This document shows positions 33,117 to 41,969 of a stretch of 64,000 bases of DNA, one piece after another. The translations under genes and the position numbers were made by a program. Every line of letters begins with the position of its first letter. The first letter of the stretch is position 1. The DNA is from Protaetiibacter sp. SSC-01. Its GTDB lineage: Bacteria > Actinomycetota > Actinomycetes > Actinomycetales > Microbacteriaceae. The notes under the pieces were generated by a model that saw only the letters and a list, made by a program, of their open reading frames with translations, ran no database searches and was not told the origin of the DNA. The stretch lies in NCBI RefSeq assembly GCF_014483895.1, contig NZ_CP059987.1, positions 620,001 to 684,000 of the forward strand, given 5' to 3'.

Positions 33117-34019
33117 TCAGGATGCGGCGGGCGGCGCGGGCGGCATGGGCGCCCCGGGAGGAGCCGCCGTGGGCGCCGCGCCGCGGCCCACGCGTCGCGC
33201 GACGTACACGGCCGCCACGACCCCGACCGCGAGGAGCACGAGCCAGGGGAGCGCGACACCGAGCCCGACGGCCACGCCCGCCCAGAACCCGACGAAGGCG
33301 TTCCAGCCGGCCACGAGCCCCTCCCAGAAGTTCGTCGGCCCCTCGGGCGGCGGTGCGACGCCCTCGGCGCGCAGGGTGAGCGTGATCGTCGACATCGCGA
33401 CCTGGTCGGCGAGGGCGCGCTGCTCGGCCTCGAGGGTCTCGAGCTGTGCCTGGCGGTCGGCGATCGCCGTCTCGAGCGAGATGAGATCGGCCGTCGTCTC
33501 GGCCGTCGCGAGCCACGCGGTGAAGCGCGCGATCGACGCCGTGAGCGTCGTGATGCGGCTCTCGATGTCGCGCTGACGCTCGCCCACCGAGACGGTCGAG
33601 AAGTCGGTCTGGTCGACCGTGCCGAGCTCGTCGAGGCGCTCGCGCACCTCGTCGACGCTGTCGGCGGGCACGCGCAGCGTGAGCCGCGCGCTGCCGCCCT
33701 CGCCGTCGCGAGCCGCGTACTCCGTGCGGGCGTCGACGCGCCCGCCGACGGATGCCGCGATCTCGGTCGCGAGCGCGGCGGCCGCGATCGGGTCCTCGGC
33801 GGTGACGGTCACGGTGCCCGTGATGACGAGGGCGCGGTCCTCGGGGCTCGCGGCCTCGTCGGCCGCCCCGCGGGATTCGCCGTCGACGGCCTGCGGGGCC
33901 TGCTGGCCGGTGCCGCCGGAGTCGGACGCTCCCTCGAACGACGCGGAGCATCCGCTGAGGGCGAGGGTCGCCGCAGCGAGCGCGGCGAGGACAGCTGCTG
34001 TGCGGGGGATGTGCCTCAT
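33117..34019 (-). CDS. DUF4349 lipoprotein
   Basis: 300 residues: lipobox LALSGC (Cys near residue 24), a Gly/Ser/Gln linker, the DUF4349 domain (ALVITGTVTVTAEDP, then LTLRVPADSVDEVRERL), a coiled coil (about 165-200, TAIADRQAQLETLEAEQRAL), a membrane helix (about 245-270) and a Pro/Ala-rich cytoplasmic end. Function of the family is unknown; envelope location is clear. Start at ATG 34019 gives a proper signal peptide. Confidence 0.88.
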   Translation of the reverse strand: MRHIPRTAAVLAALAAATLALSGCSASFEGASDSGGTGQQAPQAVDGESRGAADEAASPEDRALVITGTVTVTAEDPIAAAALATEIAASVGGRVDARTEYAARDGEGGSARLTLRVPADSVDEVRERLDELGTVDQTDFSTVSVGERQRDIESRITTLTASIARFTAWLATAETTADLISLETAIADRQAQLETLEAEQRALADQVAMSTITLTLRAEGVAPPPEGPTNFWEGLVAGWNAFVGFWAGVAVGLGVALPWLVLLAVGVVAAVYVARRVGRGAAPTAAPPGAPMPPAPPAAS

Positions 34020-34210
34020 GCTCGTCACGCTAGGGAGCGGCGGATGCGAGCACCACCCAACTTTCGTCACGATTCGGTCGTCATCCGGTCACGCCGGAGG
34101 GCCTCCGCGGATGCTGTCAAGCCCGTTCCGCAGCCCCCGCATCCGGAGTTGTATGGGGGAAAGCGGGGGCGAACCGGCCCCGGCGGAACGCCTGCCACGA
34201 GGAGGACGAC

Positions 34211-34408
34211 ATGGGGTTCATGGACGACGCCAAGGACGCGGCCGAGGCCACGGGCAAGAAGGTCGGCGAGTGGGCCGACGACACCAAGGAGCGCGTCTCC
34301 GACAAGGTCGACGAGGTCAAGGCCGACGCCGACGTGAAGCGCGCCGAGGCCGACCGCGACCGCGTGCACGCGAAGAACGACTACAAGGAGAAGCTGCGCG
34401 AGGACTGA
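34211..34408 (+). CDS. Small charged coiled-coil protein, 65 aa
   Basis: MGFMDDAKDAAEATGKKVG start followed by Lys/Asp/Glu-rich helical sequence with no hydrophobic core. It resembles CsbD-, Rv0909- or apolipophorin-like stress proteins of actinobacteria. GAGGAGGAC precedes the ATG. A role in stress or antitoxin-like functions is speculative. Confidence 0.75.
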   Translation: MGFMDDAKDAAEATGKKVGEWADDTKERVSDKVDEVKADADVKRAEADRDRVHAKNDYKEKLRED

Positions 34409-34458
34409 CCTCCCGCCGCTGACCTCCGTCCACCCCGTGCCCCGCTAGCCTCGGGGGC

Positions 34459-35244
34459 ATGGGGTGGAATCCGTTCCGGCGCGCGCCGCTTCTGCACGTG
34501 GCGCACGACGAGGGCGAGGGGCCCGTCGCCGTCTTCCTGCACGGCATCGCGTCGTCGTCGCTCACGTGGACGTTCGTGCGCCCCCTTCTGCGTGACCGCT
34601 ACCGCTGCGTCTGCATCGACCTGCTCGGCTTCGGCGGGTCGCCCATCCCCGAGGCGGCGGAGTACACGCTCAAGGAGCACGTGGATGCCGTCGCGCGCTC
34701 GATCGCAGCGTTGCGTCTCACAGAGCCCTTCGTGCTCGTCGGGCACTCGATGGGCGCCCTCATCGCGACGCGCTACGCGGCGCGCAACCCCAAGCGCGTC
34801 AGGCGCCTCGTGCTCGTGAGCCCGCCCATCTACGTCAACCCCGAGGCACTCTCCGACGACCGCGACCGCCTCGTGCAGGACTTCTACCTCAAGGCATACC
34901 GCTACATCCGCGCCAATCGCGAGTTCACGCTGCGCAACGGCGGCATCGTGGGCAGGCTCCTCGAGATCCCCCAGGTCATGGACATCAACGAGCGCACGTG
35001 GGTGCCGTTCGTGAAGTCGCTCGAGCACACGATCGAGTCGCAGACGACGATCAGCGACCTCGCGGCCCTGCGGATGCCGGTCGAGATCGTCACGGGAACG
35101 CTCGACGAGTTCACCTCGCCGGGCGGCATCCGCATCGCGGAGCGGCTGCGCGGTGTGACGGTCACGCGCGTGCGCAGCGCCGACCACGTGATCGGCAAGC
35201 GCCTCGCGCGGGCGGTCGCCGCGGCCGTCGACGACGACGGCTGA
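34459..35244 (+). CDS. Alpha/beta-fold hydrolase
   Basis: 261 residues: oxyanion-side VFLHGIASSSLTW, nucleophile elbow LVGHSMGAL (Ser near residue 97), acid in TGTLDEFTSP and histidine in RSADHVIGK. These give a full Ser-Asp-His triad. Substrate unknown (esterase, lipase or C-C hydrolase type). TAGCCT ends 7 nt before the ATG (leaderless pattern). A family 2 repeat follows its stop. Confidence 0.88.
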   Translation: MGWNPFRRAPLLHVAHDEGEGPVAVFLHGIASSSLTWTFVRPLLRDRYRCVCIDLLGFGGSPIPEAAEYTLKEHVDAVARSIAALRLTEPFVLVGHSMGALIATRYAARNPKRVRRLVLVSPPIYVNPEALSDDRDRLVQDFYLKAYRYIRANREFTLRNGGIVGRLLEIPQVMDINERTWVPFVKSLEHTIESQTTISDLAALRMPVEIVTGTLDEFTSPGGIRIAERLRGVTVTRVRSADHVIGKRLARAVAAAVDDDG

Positions 35245-35247
35245 CCC

Positions 35248-35287
35248 GCTGGTTGAGTAGCCGCGGAGCGGCGTGTCGAAACCAGCC
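35248..35287. repeat. Family 2 palindromic repeat
   Basis: GCTGGTTGAGTAGCCGCGGAGCGGCGTGTCGAAACCAGCC: a self-complementary 40-mer whose ends match the 23051-23156 and 55104-55482 copies. It lies between two genes in the same direction, directly before the next promoter (TAGGCT, 35292). Confidence 0.75.
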
Positions 35288-35304
35288 CACGTAGGCTCGT
35301 ACCC

Positions 35305-36291
35305 ATGCGTCACAACTCCCTCGGCCGCACCGGCCGCAACGTCTCCGTCATCGGCCTCGGCACCTGGCAGCTCGGCGCGGACTGGGGTGAGGTGAGCGAG
35401 GCCGACGCGCGTGCCGTGCTCGACGCGAGCCTTGCATCCGGTGTCACGTTCTTCGACACCGCCGACGTCTACGGCGACGGTCGCAGCGAGTCGATCATCG
35501 GCGCGTGGCGCCGCGACAACGCGGATGCCGACGTCACGGTCGCGACGAAGATGGGCCGCCGCATGGAGCAGGTGCCCGAGAACTACGTCATGGACAACTT
35601 CCGCGCGTGGACCGACCGCAGCCGCCGCAACCTCGGCGTCGACACGCTCGACCTCGTGCAGCTGCACTGCCCCCCGACGCCCGTCTACTCGTCCGATGCC
35701 GTGTTCGACGCGCTCGACACCCTCGTCGAGGAGGGAGTCGTGGCGAACTACGGCGTGAGCGTCGAGACGGTCGACGAGGCGCTCACCGCGATCGCGCGCC
35801 CGAACGTCGCGACCGTGCAGATCATCCTCAACGCGTTCCGCCTCAAGCCGCTCGACGCCGTGCTGCCGGCGGCGCAGGATGCCGGCGTCGGCATCATCGC
35901 GCGTGTGCCGCTCGCGAGCGGCCTGCTCTCGGGCCGCTACACGCACGAGACGACGTTCGCCGAGAACGATCACCGCACCTTCAACCGCCACGGCGAGGCC
36001 TTCGATCAGGGCGAGACGTTCTCGGGCGTCGACTACGACGAGGGTGTCGAGGCGGCGCGCGAGTTCTCCGCGCTCGCGGCGGATGCGGGCCTCGCGCCCG
36101 CGACGGCCGCGCTCGCGTGGGTCGCGCAGCTGCCCGGCGTCTCGACCGTCATCCCCGGTGCGCGCAACGTCGCGCAGGCGGAGTCGAACGCCGCCGCGGG
36201 CTCGGTCGACGACCTCGGCGAGGACTTCCGCAAGGCCGTGCGCGAGCTCTACGACCGCCGCTTCCGCGCGGCGATCCACGAGCGCTGGTAG
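35305..36291 (+). CDS. Aldo/keto reductase
   Basis: 328 residues, AKR barrel: [22 protein letters not shown] (catalytic Asp and Tyr), ATKMGRR (Lys) and LVQLHCPP (His), with the NADPH-binding region [10 protein letters not shown] near the C-terminus. The full tetrad is present. Oxidoreductase of sugars or aldehydes; specificity unknown. TAGGCT 7 nt before the ATG. Confidence 0.9.
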   Translation: MRHNSLGRTGRNVSVIGLGTWQLGADWGEVSEADARAVLDASLASGVTFFDTADVYGDGRSESIIGAWRRDNADADVTVATKMGRRMEQVPENYVMDNFRAWTDRSRRNLGVDTLDLVQLHCPPTPVYSSDAVFDALDTLVEEGVVANYGVSVETVDEALTAIARPNVATVQIILNAFRLKPLDAVLPAAQDAGVGIIARVPLASGLLSGRYTHETTFAENDHRTFNRHGEAFDQGETFSGVDYDEGVEAAREFSALAADAGLAPATAALAWVAQLPGVSTVIPGARNVAQAESNAAAGSVDDLGEDFRKAVRELYDRRFRAAIHERW

Positions 36292-36423
36292 GCGCTCAGG
36301 CGAAGAGGCGGCGCGTAGGCGCCGCATCCGCCGCGCCCGCCACACGTCTCACACGCGTTCCTTGACATCGGCGCAGACCCTGAGGCGGCGAGGCCACTCC
36401 TGAGGCCGGCCGGCCCCGCTCGG

Positions 36424-36464
36424 CCGAGGCGGCGGGCCCCCCACCGGTCCCGCCGCCTCGGTTT
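36424..36464. terminator. Convergent hairpin terminator
   Basis: Perfect 13-bp stem CCGAGGCGGCGGG/CCCGCCGCCTCGG, 12-base loop, then TTT. It stands between the aldo/keto reductase (+) and the lipoprotein operon (-), 27 bp from the latter's stop. Nothing else is visible in the 199-bp gap. Confidence 0.75.
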
Positions 36465-36490
36465 CGTCGCATCCGGATCGACGGATGCCG

Positions 36491-37369
36491 TCAGCGCACC
36501 CCGCTCGTCGTCACGATCCACGACCACGGGCCGGGCGGCACCTCCCACTCCTCGACGAAGCGCCACGAGATGCCCGTCGCGATCCCGTCGAGCTCGGGGA
36601 ACCCGAGGCACCCCGTGAGCGCGGGCGAGACGTCCATCCCCGCCCCGCCGTAGCGGGTGTTGACGGGCCGCGCGTCGTCGGCGCCGAAGACGTAGGCGGC
36701 GTCGTGGTACTCGCCGGGTCCCGCGTCCTGGATCTGGCCGTAGCAGACGCGGTCGCCGCGCACGAGCTGCACCCACCGGTTCTTGAGGTAGCTGAAGTCC
36801 CGGTCGCCGCGATGGGAGCGGTACGGCTCGCGCCCTGCCCACGGGATGACGGCGTCGCGCTGCGCGAAGCCCGTGGGGTCGTTGGCGTCGTCGTACGGCA
36901 GGTCGAGGTAGAAGGGGTTCTGGCGCGGTGTCATGCTCGTCGGGAAGAACCCGTTCGCGGCCGTGCGCGCCTCGGTGCGGCATCCGCCCCCCGCGACGAC
37001 GCCGTCGCATCCGCCGTAGGCGCCGTACCAGTCGGAGTCGTAGGTCGAGATCATCTGACTCCCGTCGGGGGCGCTCGCGTCGAAGATCTCGCCCACCCAG
37101 AAGGTCGTCGAGACGATGCCGTGGTGCCAGGGGTAGGCGGATGCGCCGCCTCCGCCGCCCCCGCCCCCCGCGTCGGCAGGTGGGGGCGGCGTCGCGATGT
37201 CGGTCGGGGTGGGCGTCGGCCCGGGGGCCACGCGCGCCTCACCCGTGCGTCGCGGGGTCGCCGTCGCGGTCGGCGTCGGCACGGGCGCGGGGCCCGGCGC
37301 CCCGCACGCGACGAGGACCGCCGCCATGGCTCCCAAGACGGCCACGGCTGCGATCCTCGCCCCGCGCAT
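36491..37369 (-). CDS. Secreted lipoprotein, double-psi beta-barrel-like
   Basis: 292 residues: lipobox VLVAC (Cys22), about 50 residues of Pro/Thr linker and a Gly8 run, then a conserved globular domain with LKNRWVQLVRGDRVCYGQIQDAGPG and GMDVSPALTGCLGF. The order resembles DPBB (RlpA-like) secreted proteins, and several cysteines could pair outside the cell. It starts 3 bp after the polysaccharide deacetylase stop, as the last gene of that operon, so a role at the cell surface or in polymer handling is inferred. Confidence 0.75.
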   Translation of the reverse strand: MRGARIAAVAVLGAMAAVLVACGAPGPAPVPTPTATATPRRTGEARVAPGPTPTPTDIATPPPPADAGGGGGGGGASAYPWHHGIVSTTFWVGEIFDASAPDGSQMISTYDSDWYGAYGGCDGVVAGGGCRTEARTAANGFFPTSMTPRQNPFYLDLPYDDANDPTGFAQRDAVIPWAGREPYRSHRGDRDFSYLKNRWVQLVRGDRVCYGQIQDAGPGEYHDAAYVFGADDARPVNTRYGGAGMDVSPALTGCLGFPELDGIATGISWRFVEEWEVPPGPWSWIVTTSGVR

Positions 37370-37372
37370 GGA

Positions 37373-39292
37373 TCAGGATGCCGCTGGGGGCGCCGCCTCC
37401 TGCGGCGCGGCATCCTCGGCCGTGGGAGATTCGGCCGCCTCGGCGGGAGGCGCGGTCTCCGCCGGGGTCTCCGCGGTCGTCGGTTCCTGAGCGGGCGGGT
37501 CGACGGTCTCCTCGGCCGGCGGGTCCGCCGGTGCGAGCTCCGTCGCGGGCGGTTCCGCCGGGGGAGCCGCGAGCGGCTCGACGACGCTCTCGACCACGGG
37601 TGGCGCTTGCACCATCGCGTAGTCGTCGGTCACGAGCGTGCCCGGGGCGAAGATGTTGAGCCCGAAGCTGATGCCGGTGTACCCGGGCGGGATCGCATCC
37701 GTCTGCCACACGGCCTGCGTCCACTCGGATGCCGGCGCGAACCACGGGCTCGATGTCCAGTACTCCCACGCGCCCGTCGTCGTGCGCAGGTAGACCGCGA
37801 ACTGGGTGACGACGGTGGACCGGTACCAGCCGGAGAGCTGGTAGCTCTGCCCGGTCGTGACGCTCGGAGCGCACGCCCCGAGGTCGAGGGCCTGGATGAT
37901 CTTGCCCTCGCCCGACACGTAGTTCGTGATCGTGACCTGGCTCGCGACGTCGCCCGAGCGCCCCGGGCTCACGAGCGAGAACTCGGCGTCGTTGGCGCCC
38001 CACGGCGCCCGGTACCAGCAGGCCGGGAAGCCGTTCTGCATGGTCTCGAGGTCGGGGTTGATGACGGCGTTCCCATCGGTCGGCGGCGGCACGACGGGCC
38101 CGTTCACGAGCGGCTTGGCGGCGCCGCCGACGACGTCGCCGACCGTGCGGACGACCGTGTTGCGGGTGTCGCCGCGCTCGTCGAGCCAGGACGCGAATGC
38201 CTCGAGCATCGATGCGCTGATGTCGAGCTCGCCGCAGCTCGTGGTGCACACGTCGTGGAAGGTGAACTGCAGCCAGCCGCCTCCGTGCGACTCGCCCGCG
38301 AGCACGATGCCCGTGAGGTCATCGAGCGTCCAGGTCTCGTCGAACTGGTCGAGCGCGAGGGTGATCGCGGGGCGCGCCGGAGGCACGCTCTCCGCCCAGT
38401 CGCAGTCGAAGCATCCGAAGCGCGAGCGGATGTCGCCGAGGTTGCGCCCGCTGTTGTAGCCGCAGTCGACGACCGCCTGGGCGACGTCGTCGGTGAGCGC
38501 GGCGAACGGATAGGCGAAGCTGCGCACCGTGAAGCCCCAGTTGCTGAGCTGCACGCGATCGTCGCACACCTGGCGCAGCACCTCGTCGTGCGGCACCGAC
38601 GTGAGGTCGACGTGCGTGACGCTGTGCCCGCCGATCTCGTTGCCGGCCGCGGCGAACGCCTGCAGCTGGCCGAGGGTGAGCTTGCCGGGGGTGCCGACCG
38701 TGCCCGAGTTGACGTAGAACGTCGCCGGGAGTCCGTGCGCGCCGAGGATGTTCGCGGCGATCGCCTGGCCCGCGTTGCCGTCGTCGAACGTGAGGCTCAC
38801 GTAGGTGAGCGGGCCGGTCTTGGCAGGCGGGTCGGTGGGGTCCGTCGGATCGGTGGGGTCGGTCGGGTCGGTCGGATCGGTGGGGTCGGTCGGATCCGTC
38901 GGATCGGTGGGGTCGGTCGGATCGGTGGGGTCCGTCGGTTCTGTGGGGTCCGTCGGATCGGTGGGATCAACCGGATCCACGGGGTCGACCGGATCCGCGG
39001 GACCCGCCGGCGTCGTCGGCGTCGTGCCGACCGGGTCGGCGGGCGTCGACGGCGGGTCGGCCGGCGGGTCGGCCGGCGGGTCTGCCGGGTCCTGCGGCGC
39101 GGGGTCCGCGGGCGGAGCGGGGTCAGGCGCCGGGGGCGGCGAGGGGTCGGGATCCGCGGGCGCCTGCGTCGCCGGGGGCGTCGTGGGCTGCGTCGTGGGG
39201 TTCCGCACGGTGTGGTTGCCGGCGGCGAAGGAGATCAGAAGGGCGAGGACCGCCGCGAGACCTCCCAGTCCGAACAGGCGTCGTCTGGTCAT
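37373..39292 (-). CDS. Polysaccharide deacetylase (CE4) with DPT repeat linker and C-terminal CBM-like domain
   Basis: 639 residues. N-terminal membrane anchor (about 6-25), a Pro/Asp-rich linker of about 130 residues ending in some fifteen DPT triplets, then a NodB/CE4 domain: YVSLTFDDG (catalytic Asp pair), GGHSVTHVDL (zinc His-x3-His) and FAYPFA. A beta-sandwich of CBM4/9 type follows (NPDLETMQNGFPACW ... SGWYRST) and a 75-residue Pro/Ala/Glu tail. Probably anchored outside the membrane and removing acetyl groups from an N-acetylated polymer. Middle gene of the dehydrogenase-epimerase-deacetylase-lipoprotein operon (gaps of 3-8 bp). Confidence 0.87.
   Translation of the reverse strand: MTRRRLFGLGGLAAVLALLISFAAGNHTVRNPTTQPTTPPATQAPADPDPSPPPAPDPAPPADPAPQDPADPPADPPADPPSTPADPVGTTPTTPAGPADPVDPVDPVDPTDPTDPTEPTDPTDPTDPTDPTDPTDPTDPTDPTDPTDPTDPTDPPAKTGPLTYVSLTFDDGNAGQAIAANILGAHGLPATFYVNSGTVGTPGKLTLGQLQAFAAAGNEIGGHSVTHVDLTSVPHDEVLRQVCDDRVQLSNWGFTVRSFAYPFAALTDDVAQAVVDCGYNSGRNLGDIRSRFGCFDCDWAESVPPARPAITLALDQFDETWTLDDLTGIVLAGESHGGGWLQFTFHDVCTTSCGELDISASMLEAFASWLDERGDTRNTVVRTVGDVVGGAAKPLVNGPVVPPPTDGNAVINPDLETMQNGFPACWYRAPWGANDAEFSLVSPGRSGDVASQVTITNYVSGEGKIIQALDLGACAPSVTTGQSYQLSGWYRSTVVTQFAVYLRTTTGAWEYWTSSPWFAPASEWTQAVWQTDAIPPGYTGISFGLNIFAPGTLVTDDYAMVQAPPVVESVVEPLAAPPAEPPATELAPADPPAEETVDPPAQEPTTAETPAETAPPAEAAESPTAEDAAPQEAAPPAAS
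38829..38999. repeat. 9-bp tandem repeats encoding (Asp-Pro-Thr)n
   Basis: About 18 imperfect units of GGTCGGTGG/GGATCGGTC type (plus strand), coding DPT on the minus strand, with DPV units at one end and a single EPT. Varied third bases show the array is old but could still change length. Confidence 0.85.
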
Positions 39293-39298
39293 GATGGG

Positions 39299-40348
39299 TC
39301 ACCTCGATGTGCTGATGGCAGGGACATGCGTGCGACCTGCTCGGACGTACGCCCGGAACGCGCCCCACTCCTCCGACTGCGCCGCGCCGGGGTCGGCGAG
39401 CGTGGAGGCGACGCTCCACACGATCTCGTCGATGCCGGTGTGCGGCACGAAGCCGATGAGCTCGTGCGCGAGCGAGTTGTCGGGCACGCGTCGCCGCATG
39501 TCCTCGAAGCCCGCCCCGTAGGCCTCGTCGTAGGGCACGAGGCGGATGGGGCTGCGGCTGCCGGTGAGCCGCACGATGGTCTCGGCGAGCTCGAGGATGG
39601 AGATCTCGGTGCCGCCGCCGAGGTTGACGGCCTGCCCGATCGCGCGGGACTCCTCGATGAGCCGCACGAACGCGGGCACGACGTCGTACACCGACGAGAA
39701 GCACCGCGACTGGCGACCGTCGCCGAACACCGTGAGCGGCTCCTCGCGGAGCGCCTGCCCCACGAGGTTCGGCACGACCATGCCGTAGCGGCCCGTCTGA
39801 CGGGGGCCGACCGTGTTGAAGGGGCGCGCGATCGCGACCTCGAGGCCGTACTCCTGCAGGTAGGCGTGCGCGAACGACTCGTCGAGCCCCTTCGCGGCGG
39901 CGTAGGTCCAGCGCGCCACGAGCGGGGAGCCCAGGATGCGGTCGGCCGACTCGGCGAGCGCATCCGAGGTGTTCTTGCCGTAGATCTCGCTCGTCGAGAC
40001 GAGCAGGAGCTTCGCCCCGTGGGCGACGCACGCGTCGAGCACGTTCTCGGTGCCGTGCACGTTGACGCGCAGGCCCTCGAGCGGATGCTCGACGATGCGT
40101 CGCACGCCCACCGCGGCGGCCAGGTGGAACACCCGATCGCTTCCCCTGACCGCCGCGCGGACCGCGCCGGGGTCGAGAACCGACCCCACGCGATATTCGA
40201 GCCGGGGATCGTCGATGACGTCCCGGAGGTTGTCGGGGCGCCCCGTCGACTCGTCGTCGAGCACGACGACCTCGTCGCCCAGGTCGAGCAGGAGCTCGAC
40301 GAGGTGGCTGCCCAGGAATCCGGCTCCGCCGGTGACCGTGCTGCGCAT
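39299..40348 (-). CDS. NAD-dependent epimerase/dehydratase, nucleotide-sugar type
   Basis: 349 residues of the extended SDR family: TGGAGFLGSH nucleotide loop, LVSTSEIYG (catalytic Ser/Thr), and YAAAKGLDE (Tyr-x3-Lys). ARPFNTVGPRQ and GDGRQSRCFSSVYDVVPAF point to UDP-glucuronate decarboxylase/4-epimerase-like enzymes. It is 8 bp downstream of the UDP-sugar dehydrogenase, whose product it probably uses. Exact reaction not determinable. Confidence 0.88.
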   Translation of the reverse strand: MRSTVTGGAGFLGSHLVELLLDLGDEVVVLDDESTGRPDNLRDVIDDPRLEYRVGSVLDPGAVRAAVRGSDRVFHLAAAVGVRRIVEHPLEGLRVNVHGTENVLDACVAHGAKLLLVSTSEIYGKNTSDALAESADRILGSPLVARWTYAAAKGLDESFAHAYLQEYGLEVAIARPFNTVGPRQTGRYGMVVPNLVGQALREEPLTVFGDGRQSRCFSSVYDVVPAFVRLIEESRAIGQAVNLGGGTEISILELAETIVRLTGSRSPIRLVPYDEAYGAGFEDMRRRVPDNSLAHELIGFVPHTGIDEIVWSVASTLADPGAAQSEEWGAFRAYVRAGRTHVPAISTSR

Positions 40349-40356
40349 GGCGGGCC

Positions 40357-41709
40357 TCACAGGGTCACGCGCCGCGGCACGGCGAGCTCGCGATAGCTCG
40401 CGTCCAGCACGAGGTGCCGCTCGTCGATCCACGACAGGTCGAGCTCGCGGTGCCGCGTGTGGATGACGACGAGGTCGGGGGCGAAGCCGAGCGGATCCCG
40501 CACCGTCTCCGTGACGCGCCCGTCGAGCATCCGCGCCTGCGGGCACAGCGGGTCGAGGTACTCGACGATCGCCCCGCGCCGCTCGAGGCCGTGGATGATC
40601 TCGAGCGCAGGCGACTCGCGCAGGTCCGCGACATCCGGCTTGTACGAGACTCCCACGACGAGCACGCGCGCTCCGCCGAGGCCGCGGCCGGCATCCGAGA
40701 GCACCTGCGCGGCGCGCTCGACGACGCGGGCGGGCCGCGCCGCGATCTCCGACATCGCCTGCGTGATCATGGGCGCGGCGACGCGACGCTCGCGCAGCTG
40801 CCACAGCAGGTAGTGCGGGTCGCACGGGATGCAGTGGCCACCCACTCCGGGACCGGGCAGGAACGGCATGAAGCCGTAGGGCTTCGTCGCCGCCGCGTCG
40901 ATCACCTCGGTGACGGGCACGTCGAGCTCGCGGCAGATGTCGGCGACCTCGTTCGCGAGCGCGATGTTGACGGCGCGGAAGGTGTTCTCGAGCAGCTTCG
41001 TCATCTCCGCCGCCGCGAGCGAATCCACCCGGTGCACGCGCGCCGTGTAGCGCGACAGCACGGCCGAGGCGCGCATCTCGCAGCTGGGGGTGGCGCCGCC
41101 GACGACGCGCGGCACCGACTCGTGCTCGTACGCGTCGTTGCCGGGGTCGATGCGCTCGGGGCTGAACGCCACCGAGATGTTCCTGCCGGGTGTGAACCCG
41201 CGCTCGACGAGCGGGGTCACGAGCAGGTCGTCGGTGCATCCGACGTAGCTCGTCGAGGTGAGCATGAGGATCTGGTCGGGCACCGCGTTCGCGACGACCG
41301 AGTCGCACGCCGACCGCAGCATCGTGAGGTCGGGCACGAGGTGGTGGTCGACGGGCGTCGGCACGCACACGATGACGGCCGTCGCGCGCCGCAGCATCGT
41401 GGGGTCGTCGGTGATGGCGAAGCGCGGGTCGCGCAGAGCCTCGGTGAGGCGGGCGCGGTCGCTGTCGAGCAGGTCGGCGTCGCCCGAGCGGATGGTCGAG
41501 ATGCGCTGCGGGGAGATCTCGAGCCCCAGCACGCGGGCGCCGGCGTGGTGGTACGCGAGCGCCGTGGGCAGGCCCACGTAGCCGAGGCCGACGATCGCGA
41601 TGTCGAAGTCGGCCGCGTACTGCGGGGGGACGGAGGGGAGTGCCGAGGATCCGAGATCGGGCCTGGGGTGACGGCGGCCCACGAGGGGGCGCGTTTCGAG
41701 AGACGTCAT
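40357..41709 (-). CDS. UDP-glucose/UDP-N-acetylmannosamine-type dehydrogenase
   Basis: 450 residues: Rossmann IAIVGLGYVGLPTA, middle domain AEMTKLLENTFRAVNIALANE, catalytic cysteine in GVGGHCIPCDPHY, and a C-terminal UDP-binding domain (VSYKPDVADLRESP). The GGHCIP cysteine context and length fit the WecC/WbpA group that makes UDP-sugar uronic acids. ATG 41709 has GGAGGC upstream; an ATG at 41724 does not. First gene of the minus-strand operon, divergent from the glycosyltransferase. Confidence 0.9.
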   Translation of the reverse strand: MTSLETRPLVGRRHPRPDLGSSALPSVPPQYAADFDIAIVGLGYVGLPTALAYHHAGARVLGLEISPQRISTIRSGDADLLDSDRARLTEALRDPRFAITDDPTMLRRATAVIVCVPTPVDHHLVPDLTMLRSACDSVVANAVPDQILMLTSTSYVGCTDDLLVTPLVERGFTPGRNISVAFSPERIDPGNDAYEHESVPRVVGGATPSCEMRASAVLSRYTARVHRVDSLAAAEMTKLLENTFRAVNIALANEVADICRELDVPVTEVIDAAATKPYGFMPFLPGPGVGGHCIPCDPHYLLWQLRERRVAAPMITQAMSEIAARPARVVERAAQVLSDAGRGLGGARVLVVGVSYKPDVADLRESPALEIIHGLERRGAIVEYLDPLCPQARMLDGRVTETVRDPLGFAPDLVVIHTRHRELDLSWIDERHLVLDASYRELAVPRRVTL

Positions 41710-41867
41710 GGTGGGGGCCTCCATGGCGACGCCGGGGGGACGGCGCGTCGGGTGATGAGGGGACAGGGTGCGGCGCCCGTTCGGGAACCGGTGGGCCCAA
41801 TGTCGACCTCGCTGCGGGGCGGGTCAACGCGGATGCGGCAGGTGTGCGGAACGCCCCGTCGCCGGAT

Positions 41868-41899
41868 GCGGATCCCCGCAACGGGGTGCGGGGATCCGC
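41868..41899. promoter_or_regulatory. Perfect 13-bp inverted repeat in the divergent region
   Basis: GCGGATCCCCGCA-ACGGGG-TGCGGGGATCCGC, within the 260 bp between the dehydrogenase and glycosyltransferase starts. It could be a regulator site or an RNA hairpin in the dehydrogenase leader. No clear promoter hexamers are visible around it. Confidence 0.45.
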
Positions 41900-41969
41900 G
41901 CGAGGCCTACGGGCACAGCGGATGCGCCCCGGTCGTAGGGTCGGGATCGAACCCGATCGAGGAGGCCCC

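Noticed and set aside
38829-38999. Possible CRISPR or minisatellite
   Set aside because: Nine-bp period in frame with DPT codons inside a secreted protein; no spacers.
36485-40396. Open frame of about 1300 codons antisense to the polysaccharide operon
   Set aside because: Low-complexity Arg/Gly/Val/Asp-rich product, no domain, and it runs antisense to four well-recognised genes; an effect of GC-rich codon third positions.
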